Below are positions 16,932 through 25,100 of a stretch of DNA of 52,108 nt, one piece after another. The notes under the pieces are model-generated. The model saw only the letters and a list, made by a program, of their open reading frames with translations, had not been told where the DNA came from and did not search any database. Made by a program: the position numbers and the translations under genes. Positions within the stretch are counted from its first letter, which is position 1; every line of letters starts with the position of its first letter. This DNA is from Sideroxydans sp. (GTDB taxonomy: Bacteria > Pseudomonadota > Gammaproteobacteria > Burkholderiales > Gallionellaceae), in the NCBI GenBank assembly GCA_027310725.1, contig DAIDAG010000067.1:1-52108 (forward strand), given 5' to 3'.

Positions 16932-17007
16932 GGTGCCGATGACCGGAATCGAACTGGTGACCTACGCGTTACGAGTGCGTTGCTCTACCAACTGAGCTAC
17001 ATCGGCG
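16932..17007 (-). tRNA. tRNA-Thr (anticodon CGT)
   Basis: The minus strand reads as a 76-base tRNA with encoded CCA. The seven-pair acceptor stem (GCCGATG / CATCGGC) and the four-pair D stem are perfect, and the anticodon loop C-T-C-G-T-A-A gives CGT, for ACG codons. Two stem positions are A-C oppositions: 31-39 in the anticodon stem and 52-62 in the T stem. These weaken but do not abolish the fold. Because a TGT tRNA normally also reads ACG, this gene may be under relaxed selection. The gene lies 44 bases before the end of the thiO-like gene on the same strand and borders the lipoprotein segment. Confidence 0.93.
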
Positions 17008-17051
17008 TTCCGGCGCGGATTATAAGCGGAGAGCCCTGCTTGCGGCAACGA

Positions 17052-18092
17052 TTAATGCCATAGATAAGGCGAGACATCGAACGGTTGCGGCGTTCCATTG
17101 ATCACATTCATCAGTAACTCGACGCTCGCCGGCGACATGGTGACGCCATAACGGAAATGACCGCTGTTGATGTAAAGGTTGGGCAAATGCGGATGGCGTC
17201 CGATGGTGGGAATATTACCGGGCGAACCCGGGCGCAATCCCGCCCAATGCTGAATGACGGGCAAATCGCGCAAGACCGGCAACAGCGCAATCGCGCGCTG
17301 CAACAACATCGTACGCGCCTCCCCGGTCGTGCTTTTATCAAAACCTGCATCTTCCAGGGTACTGCCCACCAACAGATGACCATCGCGGCGCGGGATCAGG
17401 TACACATCTTTTTGCAGCACGATATGCGGCAGGGGTGGCGCATCGAACTTGAACAACAACATCTGTCCGCGTATCGGCTTGATATCGGCATGCAAGGCAT
17501 GTTTGCCCAGCAACACCTTGCTCCAGGCTCCGGCAGTCACAATATACCCATCCGCACTGTAGCTGCCTTGCGTCGTCAGCAGTTGCCTCACCCGCCCTGC
17601 TTCCTCGACGATCTGTTTTACTTCGCATTGCTCGACGATACGTCCGCCGAGTTGCCCCACCCGCGCTCGCAAGGCTTGCATCAAACGCGGATTGCGCACT
17701 TGGGCAATATCAGGCAACAACATGCGATCGCCTTGCACCTCCATACTCACGCCATGCGCCGTACACCATTTCTGCGCAGCCTGAACGTCGGACGGCGGCA
17801 ACACCAGCATGCCGCTGCGTTGATACTCGGGATCGACGCCGGTCGCTTGGTACAGTTCCCCGGCGAAAGCGCCGAACAACACCATGCCGCGCAGCGCCAG
17901 CCGGTTCACCTCGTCGGGGTAGTCCCATAGGCACAAAGGCGAGAGGATTCCACCTCCCGCCCAGGAGGCTTCCCGCCCGACCGAACCGCGTTCCAGCACG
18001 GTCACTTCGGCACCATGACGCAACAGCGACTCTGCTGTTGCCAGCCCCAAGGTACCTGCACCGATCACTATAAACCTGGATTTCAAAATCAC
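17052..18092 (-). CDS. thiO: FAD-dependent glycine oxidase-like protein, ThiO family
   Basis: A 346-residue flavoprotein of the DAO family. The N-terminal dinucleotide motif V-I-G-A-G-T-L-G-L-A-T-A binds FAD, and E-A-S-W-A-G-G-G-I-L-S-P and G-L-R-P-G-S-P-G-N-I-P-T-I-G are the conserved ThiO/DAO segments. ThiO oxidises glycine to iminoglycine for the thiazole half of thiamin; no other thiamin gene is in view, so a different small amine substrate remains possible. The start codon is GTG at 18092, backed by GAGG five bases upstream. Length and motifs are complete, so it should be active. It lies alone, upstream of tRNA-Thr. Confidence 0.85.
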   Translation of the reverse strand: MILKSRFIVIGAGTLGLATAESLLRHGAEVTVLERGSVGREASWAGGGILSPLCLWDYPDEVNRLALRGMVLFGAFAGELYQATGVDPEYQRSGMLVLPPSDVQAAQKWCTAHGVSMEVQGDRMLLPDIAQVRNPRLMQALRARVGQLGGRIVEQCEVKQIVEEAGRVRQLLTTQGSYSADGYIVTAGAWSKVLLGKHALHADIKPIRGQMLLFKFDAPPLPHIVLQKDVYLIPRRDGHLLVGSTLEDAGFDKSTTGEARTMLLQRAIALLPVLRDLPVIQHWAGLRPGSPGNIPTIGRHPHLPNLYINSGHFRYGVTMSPASVELLMNVINGTPQPFDVSPYLWH

Positions 18093-18599
18093 GTTCCCTC
18101 GATTGCCGGCAACGCGACAAACCGGGCGCTAGCCCGGGTTGAAACCGTCGTTACAGCAATGTTATGTCTTGTTACGAGTTTTGCATCACCACTTTTTGAA
18201 GTTGCCGCTTGATGTTTCACAAAGGTTCTTCATTGCCTGAATTGATGGACACGGTACCCCCCTTGGCCTCCTCACTTCCAAAGCGGTTATTATTTAACCG
18301 GATGGAGGATAACGATGCGCCGCCTGGCGATACTTGCAGGCTCGGATATTTTGAGGAAATATTCGGAACAATCCCCTTTAATTCCAAGCATCCAGTCGGA
18401 CCAAACCATATTGGGATACGCTCAATCTTTACGCGCATTGTAATCACTTCACGTGAAAAATCAGCAACGGCGACACAACAACGCGAGGCATCAACCGCCT
18501 ATCCTCAAAAAACAGCCTTTTGTCGTAAATACTTTTGATCGGGCGCCTGGAACGGCTAGACTTTATTCCAATATGGATTGGGGCTGTTGCAGAAGGATG
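18093..18599. other. Intergenic region between thiO and the minor pilin operon
   Basis: About 500 bases of divergent upstream sequence. A six-pair palindrome (CCGGGC at 18122-18127 with GCCCGG at 18132-18137) lies just upstream of thiO. A plus-strand open frame at 18209-18538 has no ribosome site or family likeness and is not called. A promoter candidate for fimT is listed separately. The remainder shows nothing clear. Confidence 0.5.
18535..18562 (+). promoter_or_regulatory. Candidate promoter of the fimT-pilVWX operon
   Basis: TTGATC (18535-18540) and TAGACT (18557-18562) are 16 bases apart, each matching four of six sigma-70 positions. Transcription would start near 18569, which would exclude the far-upstream start codon at 18453 for fimT. 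Confidence 0.35.
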
Positions 18600-19280
18600 A
18601 TGAATACCATAACGACACCATTGTTGCCGCAACCACTGGACCGTCACAGGGGTGATTCGTCTTCCAGCATCTACTCGCATTCCAGTACCGATATCGAGGC
18701 CGGCTTCACTCTGATTGAAGTCCTGGTTGTCATTGCCGTTGCAGCCATATTGTTGTCCATTGCGCTGCCGAATCTGGGATATTTCATTGCAAATGGCCGC
18801 ATTTCAACTGCATCCAACGATCTGGCCAGCGATCTGATGTTTGCTCGCAGCCTAGCTTCCTCGAATCAATATCCAGCGGTTGTCTGTCCGTCGAATGCCC
18901 CGGCAATCAATACTTTATCACCAACTTCGTGCGCCGCTACAGTTTCATGTTCGGTCAATCCGAACGACTGGGTATTTTTGGGCCGGATCGTGTTCATAGA
19001 CAAGAATTTCAATGGAAAATGCGATGGCAGCGAAACGATAATCAGATACACCGCACCCACGCTGACACCTGACGCCTCGAGTAAGCCAACATCGATCGTC
19101 CCGAACTTCCCGAGCAATAACTGGATTGCTTTCAATCCTTACGGAGCAATGATCAGTCCTGCCCCTGCCGGAGCAATATCGTCAGGAAACTTCAAGCTTT
19201 GCGTTAAAGGCGCCACCCAGTGCAGGCAAATCGCAGTTGATTTTAGCGGCCGACCCTCTGTAAAGCCAGTGCCATGGTAA
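18600..19280 (+). CDS. fimT: Minor pilin FimT/GspH family
   Basis: A type IV minor pilin of the FimT/GspH kind, which with PilV, PilW, PilX and PilY1 forms the initiation complex at the pilus tip. The prepilin site reads G-F-T-L-I-E-V-L-V-V-I, with glutamate at mature position 5 and a hydrophobic helix behind it. The globular part has four cysteines, among them S-C-A-A-T-V-S-C and the C-terminal pair in L-C-V-K-G-A-T-Q-C. The leader is odd: even from the ATG at 18600 it is 35 residues, much longer than the usual 6-15. An adjacent ATG at 18597 has the AAGG motif too close, so 18600 is chosen. The next gene overlaps or follows closely. Confidence 0.88.
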   Translation: MNTITTPLLPQPLDRHRGDSSSSIYSHSSTDIEAGFTLIEVLVVIAVAAILLSIALPNLGYFIANGRISTASNDLASDLMFARSLASSNQYPAVVCPSNAPAINTLSPTSCAATVSCSVNPNDWVFLGRIVFIDKNFNGKCDGSETIIRYTAPTLTPDASSKPTSIVPNFPSNNWIAFNPYGAMISPAPAGAISSGNFKLCVKGATQCRQIAVDFSGRPSVKPVPW

Positions 19281-19318
19281 TCGACAGACAACTTCAGGAA
19301 AAAATCTTCTTGCCTGCC

Positions 19319-19897
19319 ATGAATACCTTACCTACCGGAGCAAAAGGATTCACACTGATCGAAGTCCTGGTGACTCTGCTCATCGTCTCAATTGGAATTT
19401 TCAGCATATTGGCAGTGATCACTGTCAGCCTTCAGTTGAATTCGTCGTCGGTCTACCGGACCATCGCAGCGCAACAAGCTTATGCGATGGCCGAAGCACT
19501 GCGGGCCAATCCAAGCGCCCTCGGAACGATCAATTCATCACTGGCCGTGACTTTTGCAGCTCCCGGAACGGGAGGGACCAGCACAACTTGCTGGAATGGC
19601 ACAGGATGCACCCGCAATTTTTATGTTGCGACCACGCTCGATGCCTGGAACAAGCAATTGGCGGCAGTACTTCCATCCGGCACGGGAACCGTCTGCCTTG
19701 ACAGCTCGCCGTACGACGGCACACCGACCAATTGGGCATGCGATGGCGCCACAAATCCTCTAGCACCCTACGTCGTCAAAGTATGCTGGAACGAATCGCG
19801 CATTGCCGCGTCATCCTCTGTATCTGTTACGGGTGGCGCAGCCGGCGGTGGAACTTCTGCTACAGGAGGGATGCTATGCACCTATACCAGCCTGTGA
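19319..19897 (+). CDS. pilV: Minor pilin PilV
   Basis: Type IV pilus minor pilin of the PilV family, 192 residues from the chosen start. The leader M-N-T-L-P-T-G-A-K-G is ten residues and precedes F-T-L-I-E-V, the PilD cleavage site with glutamate at position 5. The following helix and A-Q-Q-A-Y-A-M-A-E-A-L-R-A-N are characteristic of PilV. An in-frame ATG at 19274 overlaps the fimT stop (ATGGTAA) and would lengthen the leader to 25 residues; neither start has a strong ribosome site, so the short leader is preferred. It lies between fimT and pilW in the conserved order. Confidence 0.88.
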   Translation: MNTLPTGAKGFTLIEVLVTLLIVSIGIFSILAVITVSLQLNSSSVYRTIAAQQAYAMAEALRANPSALGTINSSLAVTFAAPGTGGTSTTCWNGTGCTRNFYVATTLDAWNKQLAAVLPSGTGTVCLDSSPYDGTPTNWACDGATNPLAPYVVKVCWNESRIAASSSVSVTGGAAGGGTSATGGMLCTYTSL

Positions 19898-20859
19898 AAA
19901 TATCCCGCGAAACCGGGTATTCGCTTGTCGAGTTCATGGTGGCGATAACCATTTCATTGATTATCATGTTGGCGCTGGCAATCGCCTGGCAGAGCGGATT
20001 CAAGACACAACAAAGCCAGACGGATGTGAGCCGGCTGAACGAAACGGTACGTTTTTCCATCGACTTGCTGTCCAGGGAAATCAAGCAGGCCGGGCTGATC
20101 AATACTGCAACGACGATATTGAATGAAACCAGCTTCTGTTCTACACAGCCCATAGGGAGTTCCATTTTAGGGGTAAACGATCCCGCCACGATCAATCCGG
20201 CTGGCGCCATGACCGCCGGGCATTTGCCCTCCGGCGCTACGCCGATTCTGAACAAGAGCGACGCTATCCGCGTCCGCTATTACGGAGAGGATCCCAATGC
20301 AGGCACCACTGGGGCGACGGCGTCGACAAATCTCTCGCAAGACTGTCTTGGCTACCCTGTAATTCCGGGAGCGCTGGTTGAAGATACGATGTACGTAGCA
20401 GCAGACCCGAACAACAACAATGAACCTGCCTTGTGGTGCCATACAAGTAATGTCAATGCCGCAGCCAACTCTACGTTGCCCATGGTGGCGGGCGTCGAAA
20501 GTTTGCAACTTCTCTACGGGGAAGACATTTCGTCGCCGCTGGATGGAATCGTCGATCGCTACATCCCTTGGCAACTGGTTACAAACCCTGACAACATCCT
20601 GAGCGTCAAGGTTTCCGTCGTCGCCCGCAGCCCCAATCCTGTTGCGCTAGACAATGTAACCAAGACCTTTTATCACTTCGGCGGCGCCACTGCGGGCGTA
20701 GCTGGGTCGGTCGGCTCAGTCTTGCCATACACGGACCCGACAGGTGGTTCATCCGGAACTACGTTCATTCCACCTGCCAACGCGAACGAGAAAATGCGTC
20801 TGCGCCTGCCGCCAATGTCTACAGAAATTGCCGTGCGGAATTTCGGCTTTTGCCAATAG
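19876..20859 (+). CDS. pilW: Minor pilin PilW
   Basis: PilW-type minor pilin of 327 residues. The leader M-H-L-Y-Q-P-V-K-I-S-R-E-T-G is cut before Y-S-L-V-E-F-M, with the required glutamate at mature position 5. The segment L-S-R-E-I-K-Q-A-G, found in PilW proteins, follows the helix. Start is firm: GGAGGG at 19865-19870 stands five bases before the ATG, and this start overlaps the end of pilV by 22 bases, so the two genes are translationally linked. The large globular domain probably contacts PilX and PilY1 in the pilus tip. Confidence 0.9.
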   Translation: MHLYQPVKISRETGYSLVEFMVAITISLIIMLALAIAWQSGFKTQQSQTDVSRLNETVRFSIDLLSREIKQAGLINTATTILNETSFCSTQPIGSSILGVNDPATINPAGAMTAGHLPSGATPILNKSDAIRVRYYGEDPNAGTTGATASTNLSQDCLGYPVIPGALVEDTMYVAADPNNNNEPALWCHTSNVNAAANSTLPMVAGVESLQLLYGEDISSPLDGIVDRYIPWQLVTNPDNILSVKVSVVARSPNPVALDNVTKTFYHFGGATAGVAGSVGSVLPYTDPTGGSSGTTFIPPANANEKMRLRLPPMSTEIAVRNFGFCQ

Positions 20860-20870
20860 GTGATCTGCAA

Positions 20871-21458
20871 ATGAATAATTGGCAACTTAACGCGATGGGA
20901 TCCAGGCAGAAACAACAAGGGTTTAGCCTGGTCATGGCGCTCGGTTTCATGGTTTTTCTGACACTCATCGTACTCAGCATGGTCAACGTGACAAGTTCAG
21001 ACGAGAAAATCGCGCGCAACTCGCGCGACAAAGACCTCGCCTTTGCGGCGGCAGAAGCAGCGCTGCGCGATGCCGAGATGTATGTTTCGGGCAGTTACAT
21101 GTTCCCCTATAACCCAAAATTGAATCCGGCTCTTTTTACCAATAATTGCAATAATGCCCTGTGCGACCTCAGGACGAATCCGACCAATCTCGGGGCATTG
21201 AATTTTTTTGACTCCAGTAGCAGCAACTTGGGTAGCAAAAGCAATGTTGTCGGATATGCCTCTGACGGAGTCACTCGCACTACCTACTCTCCAATGATCA
21301 ATGGAGTGTATTTTCAGCCGCGCTACTTGATTGAAATTGTCAAAGCAACCGATGAACCAAGCAATCCCAATGCTTGGAAATACAGGATTACGGCGCAGAG
21401 TGTGGGAAAGTCAAAAGATACGCGGGTCACTTTGCAGGAATTATATAACCCGTATTGA
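20871..21458 (+). CDS. pilX: Minor pilin PilX
   Basis: PilX-family minor pilin, 195 residues from the ATG at 20871, which has AGGTGAT about seven bases upstream; an in-frame TTG at 20850 is less likely. The prepilin site is G-F-S-L-V-M-A-L, so mature position 5 is methionine instead of glutamate, as is common in PilX. The A-F-A-A-A-E-A-A-L-R-D-A-E motif after the helix is the PilX family hallmark. Two cysteines (N-C-N-N-A-L-C) may form a small loop. It ends the plus-strand pilin run; the partner pilY1 lies on the opposite strand, not downstream as usual. Confidence 0.9.
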   Translation: MNNWQLNAMGSRQKQQGFSLVMALGFMVFLTLIVLSMVNVTSSDEKIARNSRDKDLAFAAAEAALRDAEMYVSGSYMFPYNPKLNPALFTNNCNNALCDLRTNPTNLGALNFFDSSSSNLGSKSNVVGYASDGVTRTTYSPMINGVYFQPRYLIEIVKATDEPSNPNAWKYRITAQSVGKSKDTRVTLQELYNPY

Positions 21459-21727
21459 TTCCCGTTCGCTCCGACTTCATTTGCAGGACAGCCTGATGCC
21501 TGATGGATCTCGTTACGCCCCCTCCCGCAAACGTTCTTTATCTGAAACAAAACTGACAACACAGTGCCGGTATAACTAATAGCCTAATACTTTTCGCCAT
21601 TGGAGAGCCGCGCGAATTTTAAAGCGCCAAGTTTTTCATATCCTGCCGTGGTTGTGTCTCCGAAGTGGCAGATCAGAAACGCCTTTCATGCCGAACATAC
21701 TCATATCATTTGATAGGCAGCATAACG

Positions 21728-22165
21728 CTACCAACAAGTAGTACTTCCTGTTGAACTGGTCTTGGCACCCAGATTGTTCAATTGCAGAGTAGCGCAATCG
21801 GGATCGGCAAACCCGTTCGACGGGACAGCTTTCATGATGTATGAATCCGGCGCGGTAGCGGTAGCGGTAATAACAGTGATGTTGATATCGTACTTCCGAG
21901 CCCCCATACCGTCACCCGAAAAATTGCTCCATCCGTTCGGCTCCGGTGTCGGCGGAGCAGTGTTCACCGCATAATAAGTGTAATTATTGGTGTAATAGCG
22001 CTCTTCCATCTGTGCCAAATTGAGCATGGTGGCTTGGGCCTGGTGCCGCGCAGCCCTCACCACGTATTGCCTGTAAGACGGGATGGCGATCGCAGTCAGT
22101 ATCCCGATAATGGCAAGCACGACCAAAACCTCGATCAGAGTAAATCCCTTAATGCCTGTTCTCAT
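21728..22165 (-). CDS. pilE: Type IV pilin-like protein, PilE family
   Basis: A 145-residue pilin. The leader M-R-T-G-I-K-G is seven residues and precedes F-T-L-I-E-V-L-V-V-L-A-I-I-G-I-L, the classical N-methylphenylalanine start with glutamate at position 5. The C-terminal D-region loop is bounded by two cysteines (D-P-D-C near 124 and T-T-C-W near 144). Its place right behind pilY1 and its small size suggest the minor pilin PilE rather than the main subunit PilA. AGGA lies about five bases before the ATG. Only 16 bases separate it from the pilY1 stop, so it is the second gene of that transcript. Confidence 0.9.
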   Translation of the reverse strand: MRTGIKGFTLIEVLVVLAIIGILTAIAIPSYRQYVVRAARHQAQATMLNLAQMEERYYTNNYTYYAVNTAPPTPEPNGWSNFSGDGMGARKYDINITVITATATAPDSYIMKAVPSNGFADPDCATLQLNNLGAKTSSTGSTTCW

Positions 22166-22181
22166 AGCATTCCTAGGTTAG

Positions 22182-25100
22182 TTAAAACTGCTTCCATGAA
22201 AGACGCCCGTACTTTCCAAGTTTGTGCCTGAAGTCGCAAACCGGTGCCCCTCCAGTCTCCGGTGGATAGCAGGACATGATCCACGCAGAGGGTGTGTTAC
22301 TCAAATTATTCAGGAATCCCCAGCCAGGCACAAAGTAATTCGCCGCATTACAGCTCCCTGCCGCACAGGCAGTCGAAGGTTGTGTCGGCATGCCAGCTGC
22401 CGGCGGAACCAGCGAAGAAGGCGGGGTAGCATCAAATGAAACAGGATTCAGCGCCGCTCCGCCAACCATGGATTTGCCACTTGCAGGCACCTGGATGGCC
22501 GTAGTAGAGCCAGGCGGAATAAAGGATACATATCCGCTTGGATTGCCGGGAATAAGGAATAGCCCTGCCGGAACAGATCCACCTGTCAAATAGGAAAGGT
22601 TATATTCGAAACCGCTCGTATTACCCGTGCACGGGTTCGTGGCCGGAGTCAATGTCGTAAACTGAACTACCGTTCCGGCCATGACCGGAGGATCCGAATG
22701 CGAACGCTCCCCATTGGCCGGCAGATCGAAGAACCAGCCAAACTGTTGAGCGGTTCCCGTTGGCGACGCTAGTTGAGTCGCCGGTGTCACGTTCGGAATG
22801 GTTGCCGGGCACAGGTTGGTCACGTTACTTGCCGCCAGAGGCGTAGTCGAGAAATTCGGCTGGCATGAGGACTGGATCGTGTAGGTTGTGCAGTTGCCCG
22901 TGCCGGCAGTACATGTAGCACCGTTGCTATCGACGGAAAAGGTCCCGATAATCGCCTGGCGCTGCAGCGCGCTTCGCCCCGCCACTGTTGCCCCCTGATC
23001 CCATATCCCGTAAAGCGTATCGGTATAGAAAAGCGTGCCGCTCTGGGGATTCACATCCGACTGATCTATCCAGGAGCCGGTACCAAAGATGACCATGAAT
23101 CCGCCATTCGGATCCCTCGCAACAGTTGGCGTGGTCGTAATTTGTTGACGGTGCCCGGCCCCGTCTGTTGCCGAAAATAGCGGGCCCCCGGAAAGTGCGG
23201 GAGCCCATGAAGACGGCGTGCTGGAAGTCAGGTCAACTTTCCACAAATTGCCATTCCGGTCACCGCCGTAGACATAATCGATCATTCCATCCTGATTGAT
23301 ATCGACCGCCGTCACCGACGCGAGACCATTGGAAGCATTGTTCGGAGTACCGGGGCTTGTCAGGGCTATTTTGAAATAGTTCGTCCCCAACGTCCACGGT
23401 TGGGTCGTACTCAGTTGCGGATCAACGTACAGGATATACAGATAGGCGTTGTTGTTGTTCGGATTGTTGGTCGCGTCGACACTATTGAAGCCATTCCCGA
23501 AAATCACGGCGTAGCGCTGGTTATTGAGTTTGCGGATGATAGGCTGGCTGAAAGTGTAGCCCATGTCGAGATCGTCCTTGTCTGTGAATTCCCAGAGTAC
23601 ATTTGAGGCACCGAATCCCGCCACCGGGTCTGTAATATCCAGTGCATAAATACCTTTCCCGCCCGCATTCAACCCGCCGACCAACATCGTCATCCATTTA
23701 TCGTTGGTGCCATCGCAATAAGCGACGCCCGAACCGTTCCTGACACACACATCCGACGTGACAGGGCTGCCATCCACGTAATATCTATGCGCATAATTCT
23801 GACTCATGAGCGTGCTGAGTCCAGGGTAGGTGGCATATGGAACATAACCGAACACCTCGGTGCCGCTATATGAGTTGGTAAAGCCGACTACGCAACTTGC
23901 CGGCTGCGTAGTGGCAGGAGTACCGCCCGACATCTGCGGACAACTGCTGGGTAGATTGGTCGTTGGGTCTATATAGTATGCAGCGTTGTATGCGTGAAGC
24001 ATGCCATCGTTGCCACCCACATAGACCAGGGGAGTGCGGGACGCATGATTTTGCGCAAAAACCTTGTACGAAACGTCAGGAAATGCTGCAGACGGGGCGG
24101 CAACATACAACGGGTTGGAAAATATCACATCGCCCAACTGGCCTGTCGGCCCTGCCGTATAGGACGCCAATGTCGGACAGGTATTGGGAACCACACTATA
24201 GTTGCAAGATGAGCCTTCCGCGATACGTGAGCGCCATAGGTGGTTTGCCTGTGTATTTGAACTTGTAGTGCCGGTCGTGCTGGGCAAATAAGCTTCGTTG
24301 GTCATGTCTCCCCGGACGTATTTCACTCGGTCAACACCCAGACCATCCACGACACCCAGGTCGCTCGTATTCAACAGTCCCTGCTGGTACGAATCGAAAT
24401 AAGACAGACCGTTGCCGGAGTCCGGGGCAAAGGAGATACCTGTGTATGTTGTACGGTTGTAAGAGACAACGTTCCGTACCGAAGGATTAGGCAGCATTTG
24501 CGATGCAGTCCAGTTAGCCGTCGTATTGAACGATCCCGATTGAGATACCACAAAGGCCTGCACGTTGCCCGTCCAGCCACCCGAGTTATAGGCAGCCTGA
24601 TAGATGTACGCTCCGGTTCCCGTGTTCAGAGTACCCGCAGATTGCGCCAAGGCCGCTTCGTCGCCTTGAGCGGCGGCAATACTCTGGATCGCGCTTTTCA
24701 CGGAAGCAATCATGGATATGGGGTCCCCGGCGCGCAGCAGATTCTTCGGCCATTTCATATAAGCGGTAGAACTGCCGTAGTTTAAAGGCGCATTTGAAGA
24801 ACACGGAAAGCTGTTGCCCAGAATCGAGTCGTACCATGGGGCGGTAGCACTCCAGATACCTGAGGCGTAATTACCTGGATCGCCATACTTTGCGGTCAAC
24901 CAGAATTGCTTTTCGTATGCACAATCCTTGGCTTCCTGAACATCAATGACAAACGTTTTGACCGTCATGGGACTGCTGTTGGGCGCAAGATCCGGGCGTA
25001 TGTTATTCGTGGCTGCCCAGGCTGCCAATCCGGCCATATAGAAGCTGGCACCACCTGCTCCGGTCATGGTCGTGGCGATAGCTCCCATCCCCTCCATTGC

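Noticed and set aside
18122..18137. CCGGGC / GCCCGG palindrome near thiO as a terminator
   Set aside because: No T run on either strand and it lies upstream, not downstream, of thiO.
18209..18538. 109-codon plus-strand frame before fimT
   Set aside because: No ribosome site and no recognisable family; the amino-acid composition looks like translated non-coding sequence. It ends just before the fimT promoter candidate.
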